Shown: positions 1 to 9,920 of the stretch, piece after piece
Position numbering within the stretch: position 1 is the first letter of the stretch
How the letters are laid out: every line of letters begins with the position of its first letter
NCBI GenBank assembly: GCA_024641025.1
Contig: JAHEDW010000021.1
Coordinates: forward strand, 1 to 36,461
DNA: 36,461 bases
Source: Gallionella sp.
GTDB lineage: Bacteria > Pseudomonadota > Gammaproteobacteria > Burkholderiales > Gallionellaceae
Direction: 5' to 3'
Translations under genes and position numbers: made by a program
Notes under the pieces: model-generated
The model's database searches: none
What the model was told of the DNA's origin: nothing
The model's input: the letters and a program-made list of their open reading frames with translations, nothing else

Positions 1-1086
1 CCCGGGGAAATGGTGGCTACCCTGTCGCAAATCCTCAAGGCGCTGGTTGCCGAAAAGTCTGCGAGTCCCTCCGCTGAAATTCAGAAAGTCATCGATTCTG
101 TTCAGCCTTCAGATTTGGCTCGTGCCATCGCTGGCAGCCTGGCCAGTGGCGAACGTGGCGCGGTGCTATTAGGTAACTTTGCCCAGCAACATCCTGATGC
201 CAGCCAGATTACCTTGCTGTCCGGGCAAATCGCCGCACTGTGCGGTGCGAAATTCGGTTTCCTCGGTGAGGCAGCAAACAGCGTGGGGGCTTACCTGGCC
301 GGTGCCGTGCCGTTCGCTGGCGGTGCCAAGGGCATGAATGCTGCCGAAATGATTGCCTCTCCGCGCAAGGCTTATTTGTTGCTGAATGTCGAACCAGAAC
401 TGGATATGCATGACGCGCACCAGGCGATGGCCGCAGTCAATAGTGCCGATATGGTGGTGGCGTTGTCTGCCTTCAAACACCGCGCGAGCGAATATGCCGA
501 TGTGATGTTGCCGATCTCTCCATACACCGAGACTTCGGGAACCTTCGTAAGCACGGAAGGGCGCGTGCAAAGCTTCAGGGGCGCAGTCAAGCCGCTGGGT
601 GAAGCGCGCCCTGCTTGGAAAGTGTTGCGGGTATTGGGCAACCTGCTGAATGTTTCCGGTTTCGATTATGACGATAGCGAAGCAATTCGCAATGAATTGC
701 TGGTTGGGCTTGAACTGGCTGAAAAGCTGGATAGCCGCATTGTTGGTGTTCCATTGCAGGCCGCCAAAGGCGGCAGTGTCGCTGGCCTGCAGCGTGTCAG
801 CGATGTGCCGATTTACTCCGCGGATGCATTGGTGCGTCGTGCCACCTCATTGCAAAGTACCCATGATGCCGCATCGCCAACTGCACAGTTGCACAGCAGT
901 GAACTGAACAAGATCGGCGCCAAATCGGGCGATGCCGTTATCGTAAAGCAAGGCGATGCAACCGTGCGACTCGTGGCGCAGGCAAATGATGCATTGCCAT
1001 CAGGTACCTTACGTGTTGCTGCAGGACATCCTGCAACAGCGCAGTTGGGTGCAATGTTTGGATCAATCATTGTGGAGCGAGCATGA
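1..1086 (+). CDS. nuoG: NADH-quinone oxidoreductase subunit G, C-terminal part (5' truncated by window)
   Basis: The reading frame is open from base 1, so the gene starts before the window; only about 361 C-terminal residues are seen. The segment matches the molybdopterin-oxidoreductase-like C-terminal half of NuoG, with runs such as [18 protein letters not shown] and [19 protein letters not shown] that are typical of complex I subunit G. In the family, the N-terminal iron-sulfur domains (outside this window) pass electrons through the peripheral arm, while this part is structural and lacks a cofactor. Its TGA overlaps the ATG of nuoH (ATGA), so the two are translationally coupled within the nuo operon. 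Confidence 0.93.
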   Translation, partial: PGEMVATLSQILKALVAEKSASPSAEIQKVIDSVQPSDLARAIAGSLASGERGAVLLGNFAQQHPDASQITLLSGQIAALCGAKFGFLGEAANSVGAYLAGAVPFAGGAKGMNAAEMIASPRKAYLLLNVEPELDMHDAHQAMAAVNSADMVVALSAFKHRASEYADVMLPISPYTETSGTFVSTEGRVQSFRGAVKPLGEARPAWKVLRVLGNLLNVSGFDYDDSEAIRNELLVGLELAEKLDSRIVGVPLQAAKGGSVAGLQRVSDVPIYSADALVRRATSLQSTHDAASPTAQLHSSELNKIGAKSGDAVIVKQGDATVRLVAQANDALPSGTLRVAAGHPATAQLGAMFGSIIVERA

Positions 1087-2123
1087 TGGAATTGTTGCAA
1101 CCTCTGCTGGATGCTGGACAACAGTTACTCGGCCAAGCTTGGCTGCCAGTCTGGACGCTGGTAAAGATCATGTTGATCATTGCCCCTATCATGGGCGGCG
1201 TGGCCTATCTGACGCTGGCTGAGCGCAAGGTCATCGGTTTTATGCAGATTCGAATCGGGCCAAATCGCGTCGGATATTACGGCCTGTTGCAACCGATCGC
1301 CGACGGCGTGAAATTGTTTCTCAAGGAAATCATCATCCCTTCAGGCTCAAGCAAGTTCCTGTTCGTATTGGCACCAATCATGGCGCTGGCGCCATCGTTG
1401 GCTGCCTGGGCGGTAGTTCCGTTCAACGATGGTGTGGTGCTGGCAGATCTGAACGCAGGGTTGCTGTATATCCTGGCGATGACATCCCTGGGTGTATACG
1501 GCGTCATCATCGCCGGATGGGCTTCCAACTCCAAGTACGCATTTCTGGGAGCGGTGCGTTCTGCCGCTCAGATCGTTTCTTATGAGATTGCAATGGGGTT
1601 TGCGCTGGTATGCGTGCTCATGGTGGCGCAAAGCATGAATCTGGGCGATATCGTGCGGGGGCAGCAAGGCGGGTTGGGGATGCTGAACTGGTATGTGATC
1701 CCGCTGTTCCCGATGTTTCTTGTATACCTGATCTCAGGAGTGGCGGAAACCAACCGTGCGCCTTTCGATATGGCCGAGGGTGAGTCAGAAATCGTTGCGG
1801 GTTTCCATGTGGAATACTCAGGCATGGCGTTTGCGCTGTTCTTCCTCGCAGAATATGCCAACATGATCCTGATTGCATTTCTGACCGCGATCATGTTTTT
1901 GGGTGGCTGGTTGTCGCCTTTGCCTTTTCTGCCGAACAGCTTCATCTGGCTGCTTGCGAAGGTGTCGTTCATATTGCTACTGTTCCTTTGGTTTCGTGCA
2001 ACCTTCCCGCGTTATCGCTACGATCAGCTCATGCGCCTGGGCTGGAAAGTGTTCATTCCGCTGACCATCATATGGGTGGTCGTGATCGCGGTATGGATGC
2101 AGACAGCACTCTGGGTGTGGTAA
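1083..2123 (+). CDS. nuoH: NADH-quinone oxidoreductase subunit H
   Basis: This 346-residue polytopic membrane protein of complex I has the usual family length. It sits at the junction of the peripheral and membrane arms and helps form the quinone chamber. Recognisable family segments include [20 protein letters not shown] near residues 40-60 and the acidic loop [20 protein letters not shown] near residues 220-240. About eight hydrophobic helices are visible. Two ATG codons stand in tandem at 1083 and 1086; GGAG at about 1073 favours 1083. The start overlaps the nuoG stop. Confidence 0.97.
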   Translation: MMELLQPLLDAGQQLLGQAWLPVWTLVKIMLIIAPIMGGVAYLTLAERKVIGFMQIRIGPNRVGYYGLLQPIADGVKLFLKEIIIPSGSSKFLFVLAPIMALAPSLAAWAVVPFNDGVVLADLNAGLLYILAMTSLGVYGVIIAGWASNSKYAFLGAVRSAAQIVSYEIAMGFALVCVLMVAQSMNLGDIVRGQQGGLGMLNWYVIPLFPMFLVYLISGVAETNRAPFDMAEGESEIVAGFHVEYSGMAFALFFLAEYANMILIAFLTAIMFLGGWLSPLPFLPNSFIWLLAKVSFILLLFLWFRATFPRYRYDQLMRLGWKVFIPLTIIWVVVIAVWMQTALWVW

Positions 2124-2138
2124 GCAGGAGAGATGAAT

Positions 2139-2627
2139 ATGGAATCGATCAAAAATTTCTTCAAGACCTTTCTGCTGTTCGAGTTGGTCAAGGGCATGGC
2201 CCTGACAGGCAGGTACTTCTTTGCGCGCAAGATCACGGTCCAGTTCCCGGAAGAGAAGACCCCGCAGAGTTATCGTTTCCGCGGCCTGCATGCGCAACGC
2301 CGTTATGCCAATGGCGAGGAGCGTTGCATAGGTTGCAAGTTGTGCGAAGCAGTATGCCCTGCGCTAGCGATCAAGATCGAGGTGGCAGAACGCGAAGATG
2401 GCACGCGCCGCACCACACGATATGACATTGACCTTACCAAGTGCATCTTCTGCGGCTTTTGCGAAGAATCCTGTCCGGTTGACGCGATCGTCGAGACCCG
2501 CATCTTCGAATATCACGGTGAAAAACGCGGTGACTTGTATTACACCAAGCCGATGCTGCTTGCAGTTGGTGACAAATATGAACAACAGATCGCCAAGGAT
2601 CGCGCAACTGACGCGAAGTACCGATAA
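2139..2627 (+). CDS. nuoI: NADH-quinone oxidoreductase subunit I (2x[4Fe-4S] ferredoxin-like)
   Basis: NuoI carries clusters N6a and N6b and passes electrons toward N2 and quinone. Two complete 8-Fe ferredoxin motifs are visible: [16 protein letters not shown] and [16 protein letters not shown], each CxxCxxCxxxC followed by P. An N-terminal amphipathic helix ([18 protein letters not shown]) would dock the protein on the membrane arm. ATG codons occur at 2133 and 2139; the AGGAG at 2126-2130 lies only 2 nt from the first but 8 nt from the second, so 2139 is chosen (162 aa). It follows nuoH by about 15 nt. Confidence 0.95.
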   Translation: MESIKNFFKTFLLFELVKGMALTGRYFFARKITVQFPEEKTPQSYRFRGLHAQRRYANGEERCIGCKLCEAVCPALAIKIEVAEREDGTRRTTRYDIDLTKCIFCGFCEESCPVDAIVETRIFEYHGEKRGDLYYTKPMLLAVGDKYEQQIAKDRATDAKYR

Positions 2628-2659
2628 GCAGAGCGAATAGCGGGATAGAGGGCAAGTAA

Positions 2660-3301
2660 ATGAATTTTTTAACCAGCAACTTTGAAACAGTCGTGTTTTA
2701 TACGTTTGCGGCATTGCTGCTGTTCGCAGCCGTACGTGTGATTACCGCGCGCAACCCGGTGCATGCGGTACTGTTCCTGGTGTTGGCATTCATCAGCAGT
2801 TCCGGCATCTGGCTACTGCTCGAAGCCGAGTTCCTCGCAATAACGCTGGTGCTCGTGTATGTCGGCGCAGTGATGGTGCTGTTCCTGTTCGTGGTGATGA
2901 TGCTGGACATCAACTTGGTGCGTTTGCGTGAGGGTTTCTGGCGTTGGCTTCCATTCGGTGCTGCACTGGCCGCCTTGATGGCTTTCGAAATGATATGGGT
3001 GTTGGGGTCGAAAGAGACATCGGGGGATATGGTCGGCACCAAGCATCTTGCTGATTACAGCAATACCAAGGAACTGGGCCGGTTGATCTATACGGATTAT
3101 GCCTATCCATTCGAGATCGCTGCAGTGATCCTGTTGGTGGCAATGGTGGCAGCGATTGCGCTGACACTGAGACGGCGCAAGGATGCCAAGTCGCAGGTGG
3201 TTTCGGAACAGGTCTCGGTCAGGAAAGCGGATCGACTGCGCATCGTTTCGATGAAGTCCGGAAAAGTCATGGCCGGGCAAACGTCCGAAAGCAAAGAATG
3301 A
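2660..3301 (+). CDS. nuoJ: NADH-quinone oxidoreductase subunit J
   Basis: This is a 213-residue membrane subunit of the complex I proton-pumping arm with about five hydrophobic helices. The family signature segment is visible around residues 55-80 ([20 protein letters not shown], then [10 protein letters not shown]), the helix known to carry a pi-bulge in complex I structures. The C-terminal tail from about residue 170 is basic and cytoplasmic. The start ATG is preceded by a purine-rich GAGGGCAAG. Its position between nuoI and nuoK is the canonical order. Confidence 0.95.
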   Translation: MNFLTSNFETVVFYTFAALLLFAAVRVITARNPVHAVLFLVLAFISSSGIWLLLEAEFLAITLVLVYVGAVMVLFLFVVMMLDINLVRLREGFWRWLPFGAALAALMAFEMIWVLGSKETSGDMVGTKHLADYSNTKELGRLIYTDYAYPFEIAAVILLVAMVAAIALTLRRRKDAKSQVVSEQVSVRKADRLRIVSMKSGKVMAGQTSESKE

Positions 3302-3338
3302 GCCCGACAAGGGAGCAACCAGATATGGAGATTTCCAC

Positions 3339-3644
3339 GTGTTGACACTGTCACATTATCTTGTACTGAGTGCATTGCTGTTTGCTATCAGCGTTGTCGG
3401 CATCTTCCTGAACCGCAAGAACCTGATCGTTCTGTTGATGGCGATCGAAATGATGCTGCTGGCAGTGAATACCAACTTCGTTGCGTTCTCGCATTATTTG
3501 AACGATACCGCCGGCCAGGTATTCGTGTTTTTTATTCTGACGGTTGCTGCTGCAGAAGCAGCGATTGGTCTGGCGATTCTGGTGGTGCTGTTTAGAAATC
3601 TGAGCACGATCAATGTCGACGATCTCGATAGCCTGAAAGGTTGA
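3339..3644 (+). CDS. nuoK: NADH-quinone oxidoreductase subunit K
   Basis: This 101-residue, three-helix subunit belongs to the MrpC/NuoK family in the proton-translocating arm. It carries the two conserved membrane glutamates: one in [12 protein letters not shown] and one in [14 protein letters not shown]. The start is GTG at 3339, supported by GGAG at 3327-3330 and by the family's usual [11 protein letters not shown]-terminus; no ATG fits. The stop at 3642-3644 touches the nuoL start region, so the two are probably coupled. Confidence 0.96.
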   Translation: MLTLSHYLVLSALLFAISVVGIFLNRKNLIVLLMAIEMMLLAVNTNFVAFSHYLNDTAGQVFVFFILTVAAAEAAIGLAILVVLFRNLSTINVDDLDSLKG

Positions 3645-3649
3645 TGGGT

Positions 3650-5647
3650 ATGATGAGCCTCTATTTGCTTGTACCTTTGGCCCCGCTGCTTGGCGCGATC
3701 GCGGCCGGTTTTTTCGGAAAAGCGCTTGGCCGCGCTTGGTCTCACCGGATCACCATCTCGCTGGTGGCTGTTTCATTCGTCGCATCACTGCTGATCTTCC
3801 AGGACGTGATGGCCGGAAATATATTCAACGGTACTGTATATACTTGGATGATCTCGGGTGATACCAGCTTCCAGGTTGGCTTCCTGATCGACCGGCTCAC
3901 CGTCACGATGATGCTGGTAGTGACCTTCGTGTCTCTGATGGTTCATGTATATACCATAGGATATATGGAGGAAGATCCGGGATATCAGCGTTTCTTCAGC
4001 TACATCTCGTTATTCACCTTTTCCATGTTGATGCTGGTGATGGCCAATAACTTCATGCAGCTGTTCTTCGGGTGGGAAGCCGTGGGCTTGGTCTCCTATC
4101 TGTTGATCGGGTTCTGGTATGACCGGCCGACGGCTATTTACGCCAACCTAAAGGCATTCCTCGTAAATCGTGTCGGTGACTTTGGCTTCCTGCTCGGCAT
4201 CGGGTTGGTGCTGATGGTTTTCGGTACGCTTGATTACGCTGCTGTATTTGCCAATGCGGCAGAGTATGCCAACGATATTGCACCGATCCCTGGCATGTCG
4301 GTCGGCTTGCTTACGGCAATCTGCATACTGCTGTTCATTGGTGCGATGGGTAAATCGGCACAGTTTCCGCTGCATGTCTGGCTGCCGGATTCAATGGAAG
4401 GTCCGACCCCGATCTCTGCCCTGATCCATGCGGCGACCATGGTGACAGCAGGTATCTTTATGGTGGCACGCATGTCCCCGCTGTTTGAGTTGTCCGACAC
4501 GGCACTGACATTTGTTATGGTGATCGGAGCGATCACAGCTTTGTTCATGGGCTTTTTGGGAATGATCCAGAACGACATCAAGCGTGTCGTCGCCTATTCA
4601 ACATTGTCCCAACTGGGCTACATGACGGTTGCGCTTGGTGCATCGGCCTATTCCGTGGCGATATTCCATTTGATGACTCACGCCTTCTTCAAGGCGTTGT
4701 TGTTCCTCGGGGCAGGTAGCGTGATTATTGCCTTGCATCATGATCAGGATATCCGCAACATGGGCGGATTGAGGAAGTACATGCCGATAACCTGGATCAC
4801 CTCGCTGATCGGTTCGCTGGCACTGATCGGCACGCCTTTCTTTTCAGGCTTTTACTCCAAGGAAAGCATCATCGAAGCGGTTCATATGTCGGAGCTGCCA
4901 GGGTCCGGGTTCGCCTATTTTGCCGTGATGGCAGGTGTGTTTGTCACTGCATTCTATTCCTTCCGGATGTATTTCCTTGTATTCCACGGCGAAGAGCGTT
5001 TTGGCAAGTCACATGACGATCATGGGCATGATGCTGAGGCACACGATCATCACCATGGCTTGAAGCCGGGACAGAAACCGCATGAAACTTCCTGGGTAGT
5101 GACGCTGCCACTGATATTGCTGGCGATCCCGTCAGTAGCGATAGGCTATATAGCCTTTGATCCGATGCTGCACACCAATTATTTCCTTGATGCAATATTT
5201 GTCGACGAAGTTCATGTCGAGGCATTAATGCACCATGAAGTGCTAGAGAACCCTTTCATGATGGCAATGCATGCTTTCAGTACGTTGCCATTTTATCTGG
5301 CGCTTGCTGGGGTGGTAACTGCGGCATTCTTCTACCTGAAACGGCCCGACATACCAGCCATGATCCAGAAGCGCTTCATGTTTGTTTATACATTGCTGGA
5401 CAACAAGTATTACTTTGATCGTTTTAACGACTGGTTCTTTGCCGGCGGTGCACGCGGCGTGAGCCGCTTCTTGTGGAAGTTCGGAGACATCAAGCTGATC
5501 GATGGGGTGATGGTGAACGGTACGGCAAAACTGGTCGGTTGGTTTTCCGGAGTGATCCGGCATCTTCAATCCGGCTATATTTATCATTATGCATTTTTCA
5601 TGATCATCGGCGTGTTCGTGCTGCTGAGCGTACGCGATTGGTTTTAA
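3650..5647 (+). CDS. nuoL: NADH-quinone oxidoreductase subunit L
   Basis: NuoL is the distal antiporter-like proton-pumping subunit of complex I, with the long lateral helix at the C-terminus. Family segments are clear: MQLFFGWEAVGLVSYLLIGF, AMGKSAQFPLHVWLPDSMEG and HLMTHAFFKALLFLGAGSVI. A histidine/aspartate-rich loop occupies about residues 455-478 (HDDHGHDAEAHDHHHG), between membrane segments. Several starts are possible (TTG 3641, ATG 3644, 3650, 3653); 3650 is preferred because AAAGG at 3636-3640 is 9 nt upstream and the N-terminus then reads MMSLYLLVPLAPL, as in relatives. Confidence 0.95.
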   Translation: MMSLYLLVPLAPLLGAIAAGFFGKALGRAWSHRITISLVAVSFVASLLIFQDVMAGNIFNGTVYTWMISGDTSFQVGFLIDRLTVTMMLVVTFVSLMVHVYTIGYMEEDPGYQRFFSYISLFTFSMLMLVMANNFMQLFFGWEAVGLVSYLLIGFWYDRPTAIYANLKAFLVNRVGDFGFLLGIGLVLMVFGTLDYAAVFANAAEYANDIAPIPGMSVGLLTAICILLFIGAMGKSAQFPLHVWLPDSMEGPTPISALIHAATMVTAGIFMVARMSPLFELSDTALTFVMVIGAITALFMGFLGMIQNDIKRVVAYSTLSQLGYMTVALGASAYSVAIFHLMTHAFFKALLFLGAGSVIIALHHDQDIRNMGGLRKYMPITWITSLIGSLALIGTPFFSGFYSKESIIEAVHMSELPGSGFAYFAVMAGVFVTAFYSFRMYFLVFHGEERFGKSHDDHGHDAEAHDHHHGLKPGQKPHETSWVVTLPLILLAIPSVAIGYIAFDPMLHTNYFLDAIFVDEVHVEALMHHEVLENPFMMAMHAFSTLPFYLALAGVVTAAFFYLKRPDIPAMIQKRFMFVYTLLDNKYYFDRFNDWFFAGGARGVSRFLWKFGDIKLIDGVMVNGTAKLVGWFSGVIRHLQSGYIYHYAFFMIIGVFVLLSVRDWF

Positions 5648-5685
5648 TGGCGCGCCGGTCGCGTTAAAAGTTAAGGAATGACAGC

Positions 5686-7173
5686 ATGATTTTTGGGTTA
5701 CCCGTAATTAGCATCGCAATCTGGCTGCCGATCATCTTCGGCATACTGGTGTTGTCCACCGGTGATGACAGGAACGCCGGTCTTGCTCGCGTCCTTGCGA
5801 TGGTCGGCTCTGTGCTGGGTTTTTTAGTAACGATCCCCCTTTACACTGGGTTTGTTCGTGAAACTTCCGAGATGCAGTTCGTTGAAATGCATGCATGGAT
5901 CACCCGCTTCAATATTCACTACACCCTCGGCGTTGACGGTATTTCTGTGCTGTTCATCCTGCTTACAGCCTTTTTCACGCCGATCGTCGTGCTAGCCGGT
6001 TGGAAGGTGATTGAAAAGCGTGTCTCACAATACATGGCATCCTTCCTGATCATGTCAGGAATCATGATCGGTGTATTTGCAGCCCTCGACGCGGTCTTGT
6101 TCTATGTGTTCTGGGAGGCGATGCTGATTCCGATGTTCCTGATCATCGGCGTATGGGGCGGCCAGAATCGCGTCTATGCTGCGGTAAAGTTCTTCCTGTA
6201 CACGTTGCTAGGTTCTTTGCTGATGCTGATTGCATTGATCTATCTTTATAACCAGTCCGGCGGCAGCTTCTCGATACTCGATTTTCATCAGGTTGCCCTG
6301 CCAATGACTGCGCAGATACTGATATTTATTGCGTTCTTCTTTGCGTTTGCCGTGAAAGTGCCGATGTTCCCGGTACATACCTGGTTGCCGGATGCGCACG
6401 TCGAGGCGCCCACGGGTGGCTCGGTGATTCTGGCTGCCATCATGTTGAAGGTGGGTGCCTACGGTTTTATCCGCTTCTCGATGCCAATCGTGCCAGATGC
6501 CAGTCATAAACTTGCCGGGGTGATGATTGCGCTGTCACTGATAGCCGTTGTTTACATCGGCTTGGTCGCACTGACACAGACAGATATGAAGAAGTTGGTG
6601 GCATATTCTTCGATCTCACACATGGGATTCGTCACGCTTGGACTGTTTATTTTCAATGCGTACGGCATCGAAGGTGGTTTGCTGCAGATGATTTCTCATG
6701 GCTTCGTTTCCGGCGCATTGTTCCTTTGCATCGGTGTGCTATACGATCGCATGCATTCACGCAACATTGCTGATTACGGTGGTGTGGCCAACAGCATGCC
6801 GGTATTCGCAGCCTTCTTCATGCTGTTCGCGATGGCCAACAGCGGTCTTCCAGGAACCAGCGGCTTCGTCGGGGAGTTCATGGTTATCCTTGGTGCCGTG
6901 AAGGCAAACTTCTGGTATGCCTTTGCTGCGGCATCCACTTTGATATTCGGCGCCGCCTATACACTGTGGATGTATAAGCGGGTGATCTTTGGAGCAGTGG
7001 CCAATGCGCATGTCGCAAAGCTAACTGACCTGACAATGCGCGAAAAGGCGATCTTTACGATCCTGGCGATTACCGTGCTTGGTATGGGGCTGTATCCTTT
7101 GCCTTTCAGCGAAATCATGCATGTATCGGTGAACGACCTGCTTGTTCATGTGGCGCGTTCCAAGCTGCCGTAA
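5686..7173 (+). CDS. nuoM: NADH-quinone oxidoreductase subunit M
   Basis: NuoM is the second antiporter-like proton pump of complex I, 495 residues with about 14 hydrophobic helices. Diagnostic segments are LGVDGISVLFILLTAF, FYVFWEAMLIPMFLIIGVWG (with the conserved glutamate), KVPMFPVHTWLPDAHVEAPT and SYSSISHMGFVTLG-type helices. AAGGA lies 8 nt upstream of the ATG. It follows nuoL by 38 nt. A 98-nt spacer separates it from nuoN, the widest gap in the operon. Confidence 0.97.
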   Translation: MIFGLPVISIAIWLPIIFGILVLSTGDDRNAGLARVLAMVGSVLGFLVTIPLYTGFVRETSEMQFVEMHAWITRFNIHYTLGVDGISVLFILLTAFFTPIVVLAGWKVIEKRVSQYMASFLIMSGIMIGVFAALDAVLFYVFWEAMLIPMFLIIGVWGGQNRVYAAVKFFLYTLLGSLLMLIALIYLYNQSGGSFSILDFHQVALPMTAQILIFIAFFFAFAVKVPMFPVHTWLPDAHVEAPTGGSVILAAIMLKVGAYGFIRFSMPIVPDASHKLAGVMIALSLIAVVYIGLVALTQTDMKKLVAYSSISHMGFVTLGLFIFNAYGIEGGLLQMISHGFVSGALFLCIGVLYDRMHSRNIADYGGVANSMPVFAAFFMLFAMANSGLPGTSGFVGEFMVILGAVKANFWYAFAAASTLIFGAAYTLWMYKRVIFGAVANAHVAKLTDLTMREKAIFTILAITVLGMGLYPLPFSEIMHVSVNDLLVHVARSKLP

Positions 7174-7271
7174 AGGAATGGAATGCATGGGCAATACCGC
7201 GGGAAATTATTGTTGGCTGGGCCAGTTACCAACTTCCAGCTAGATGCTAACGACTAACGTAAGATTTTGAG

Positions 7272-8729
7272 ATGATTATGGATCTGATGACGAAATTGAT
7301 GCCGGCCGGCGCAGAAATCTTTCTGCTGATCATGGCGTGTGTGATTCTGATTGCGGATCTGTTGATCAAGCAAAACTCAAGGATGGTGACCTTTTTGCTG
7401 GTACAACTCACCTTGCTGGGTTGCTCGCTGATTACTGTTGGTACGCATACCCAGGGCGTGACTTATGCCTTTGGCGGCATGTTCGTGGATGACCTGATGT
7501 CCGATGTGCTGAAGCTTCTGACCTATCTGACGGTGGCGATGATGCTTGTCTATTCGCGTCAATATCTCACCGTGCGAGGTCTGTTCAGTGGGGAATTCAT
7601 GGTTCTGGCGCTGTTTGCAATGCTTGGCATGATGGTAATGATCTCCGCGAATCATTTTCTGACCCTGTATCTGGGATTGGAATTGCTCTCATTGAGTCTC
7701 TATGCGATGGTTGCCCTGCAAAGAGACTCAGCCATCGCTACTGAAGCGGCGATGAAATACTTCATTCTTGGTGCATTGGCTTCCGGCTTGTTGTTATATG
7801 GCATGTCGATGTTGTATGGCGCGACCGGTTCCTTGGAGCTGGGTGTGGTATCAAGTTCAATCCTTTCCGGTGAAGCGAACCAAACATTACTGGTGTTCGG
7901 TCTGGCATTCGTCGTTTCAGGGCTGGCATTCAAGCTGGGAGCGGTACCTTTTCACATGTGGGTGCCGGACGTTTATCACGGCGCACCTACAGCAATGACC
8001 ATGCTCATCGGTTCAGCACCAAAATTGGCTGCGTTCGCATTTGTTTCGCGCATTCTGGTGGAAGGCTTGCAACCGCTGGTGCATCATTGGTCGGGCATGC
8101 TGGCTATTCTTGCAATCGCTTCGATGGCCATCGGTAACATTACTGCGATCGCACAGACAAATATCAAGCGTATGCTCGCCTACTCAACCATCGCCCACAT
8201 GGGTTTCATGCTGCTTGGCCTGATAAGCGGTGGGATCGAAGGCTATGGAGCTGCCATGTTCTATGCCGTCATCTATGTATTGATGTCATTGGGTGCATTC
8301 GGCATGATCATGTTGCTGTCACGCGAGGGCTTCGAGGCAGATTCCCTCAGCGACTTCAAGGGGCTTGCACAGCGTAGTCCTTGGCTTGCTTTCTTGATGC
8401 TGTTGCTGATGTTTTCCATGGCAGGCGTGCCACCGACTGTCGGGTTTTACGCAAAATTCTCCGTCCTGAACGCTGTGGTGCAGTCTGGACATGTGTGGTT
8501 GGCTGTCACTGCGGTTCTGTTCTCGCTTATAGGCGCGTTCTACTATTTGCGTGTCGTCAAACTGATGTATTTTGACCAGCCTGAAAGTCATTCGCCAATC
8601 GTATTCGGCCAAGATACTGTGCTGCTCATCAGTGTTAACGGACTTGGCGTGTTGTTGCTCGGCTTGTTGCCCAGTTCGCTGATGTCGGTTTGCGCGGTAT
8701 CCGTACAGCAATCCTTGCTGGTGCATTGA
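7272..8729 (+). CDS. nuoN: NADH-quinone oxidoreductase subunit N
   Basis: NuoN is the third antiporter-like subunit, 485 residues and polytopic. Visible family segments are [18 protein letters not shown] (with the conserved glutamate), [21 protein letters not shown] and [17 protein letters not shown]. It is the last gene of the nuo operon. No strong Shine-Dalgarno sequence precedes the ATG at 7272 (only TTTTGAG), so translation may start at a nearby ATG (7278); the effect on the product is minor. Confidence 0.96.
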   Translation: MIMDLMTKLMPAGAEIFLLIMACVILIADLLIKQNSRMVTFLLVQLTLLGCSLITVGTHTQGVTYAFGGMFVDDLMSDVLKLLTYLTVAMMLVYSRQYLTVRGLFSGEFMVLALFAMLGMMVMISANHFLTLYLGLELLSLSLYAMVALQRDSAIATEAAMKYFILGALASGLLLYGMSMLYGATGSLELGVVSSSILSGEANQTLLVFGLAFVVSGLAFKLGAVPFHMWVPDVYHGAPTAMTMLIGSAPKLAAFAFVSRILVEGLQPLVHHWSGMLAILAIASMAIGNITAIAQTNIKRMLAYSTIAHMGFMLLGLISGGIEGYGAAMFYAVIYVLMSLGAFGMIMLLSREGFEADSLSDFKGLAQRSPWLAFLMLLLMFSMAGVPPTVGFYAKFSVLNAVVQSGHVWLAVTAVLFSLIGAFYYLRVVKLMYFDQPESHSPIVFGQDTVLLISVNGLGVLLLGLLPSSLMSVCAVSVQQSLLVH

Positions 8730-8750
8730 TCATCAATCGGGGCCGACATG

Positions 8751-8771
8751 ACTTCCGTCTTCAGCGGAAGT
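8751..8771 (+). terminator. Stem-loop after nuoN (possible operon terminator)
   Basis: A perfect 7-bp stem (ACTTCCG / CGGAAGT, 8751-8757 with 8765-8771) encloses a 7-nt loop, 22 nt after the nuoN stop. The sequence that follows (ATTTCACCC) lacks a clear T-run, so intrinsic termination is uncertain. It may instead protect the 3' end of the long nuo mRNA. Confidence 0.4.
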
Positions 8772-8897
8772 ATTTCACCCGGTGTATCATCCTGACATGT
8801 AGAAAATAATTTCACTTGGTGATTTGAGCTGGGTGGGAATTTTAGTGCTACAAAATTATGGATCTGCCAAATATGGCTGTTCGGTCAAGGATACATC

Positions 8898-9920
8898 ATG
8901 GTTAGTAAGACTGGCGGGGCCTTGATGGCTTTGTCAGGATTGGCGCTGGTAAACTATTATCTCTGGTTTTCCATGCCGGGTGATGGCGAGTTGAAAACGA
9001 GTAGGGAGTTTATCGAATATCAAGTTGGTTTTCACGAACCCATAACACCGATTCCTCTCGGAATTAAACTCGATGCTCACAAGGTCGCACTGGGAAGGCG
9101 ACTGTTTCACGATCCGCGACTTTCTCGCGACAATACGATTTCCTGTTCCAATTGCCACAACCTCATCAACGGCGGGATGGATAATTTGCCGTATTCAATC
9201 GGAATTGACGGTAAACCGCTTGATATCAACACGCCAACTGTATTCAACAGTGGGTTCAATTTCAGACAATTTTGGGATGGACGCGCCGCCACCCTTGAAG
9301 ATCATATCGACTTCAAGGTCGACAATCCTTGCAGGATGGGTTTGACTTGGGAAGAGGTGGTTGCAAAGTTGCGCAAGGATACGGATTATCACCAAGACTT
9401 CTTGATTAGCTATCCCGAAGGGTTTGCAGTAGGAACAATCAAGGATGCGATCGCCACGTTCGAGCGTTCCCTGATTACCCCTAACGGAAAATTCGACCGC
9501 TATTTGAGAGGTGATAAAGGTGCATTGGATGGTGATGAGCTCGCCGGTTATGAGCTGTTCAAGAGTCTTGGCTGCATCAGTTGTCATCAGGGGATGAATG
9601 TCGGCGGCAACATGTATGAGAAACTTGGCGTAGTTGAAGAATATTTTGTACATCGGGAAAATACACGGCATGCTGATTACGGCAGATTTAATGCAACTGG
9701 AATCGAGGATCAACGTTTCGAGTTTCGCGTGCCCTCGTTACGCAATGTTGCGCTGACAGCGCCATATTTTCATGATGCTTCTGCAACCACTTTAGAGCAG
9801 GCTGTCTCCATCATGGGCAAATATCAACTGGGCGTTAACTTGACGGCAGGTGAAGTCAAAAGGATCGTCAAATTCCTCAATACCCTGACCGGTATCTATC
9901 AGGGTGATAAAGGCGAATGA
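8898..9920 (+). CDS. Membrane-anchored dihaem cytochrome c peroxidase (CcpA/MauG family)
   Basis: This 340-residue protein matches the dihaem cytochrome c peroxidase family, which reduces H2O2 to water in the periplasm with electrons from c-type cytochromes. Both haem sites are present: CSNCH at residues 83-87 and CISCH at 226-230. Other family segments are ALGRRLFHDPRLSRD, FWDGRAATLEDH, and the C-terminal PSLRNVALTAPYFHDA and MGKYQLG. The N-terminus (about residues 6-26) is one hydrophobic segment without a clear cleavage site, suggesting an inner-membrane anchor facing the periplasm. AAGGA lies 7 nt before the ATG. The stop overlaps the start of the next gene (ATGA), coupling it to a c-di-GMP enzyme. 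MauG-like oxidases are related, but no mau genes are nearby. Confidence 0.9.
   Translation: MVSKTGGALMALSGLALVNYYLWFSMPGDGELKTSREFIEYQVGFHEPITPIPLGIKLDAHKVALGRRLFHDPRLSRDNTISCSNCHNLINGGMDNLPYSIGIDGKPLDINTPTVFNSGFNFRQFWDGRAATLEDHIDFKVDNPCRMGLTWEEVVAKLRKDTDYHQDFLISYPEGFAVGTIKDAIATFERSLITPNGKFDRYLRGDKGALDGDELAGYELFKSLGCISCHQGMNVGGNMYEKLGVVEEYFVHRENTRHADYGRFNATGIEDQRFEFRVPSLRNVALTAPYFHDASATTLEQAVSIMGKYQLGVNLTAGEVKRIVKFLNTLTGIYQGDKGE

Noticed and set aside
8725-8737. ATTGAT-C-ATCAAT dyad near the nuoN stop, resembling an FNR half-site pair before the peroxidase
   Set aside because: FNR boxes need a 4-nt spacer (TTGAT-N4-ATCAA); here it is 1 nt, and the site is about 160 nt from the gene.
9195-9713. 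Long minus-strand frame (172 codons) across the peroxidase gene
   Set aside because: It lies fully inside a gene with two haem motifs, has no ribosome binding site and shows no recognisable domain.
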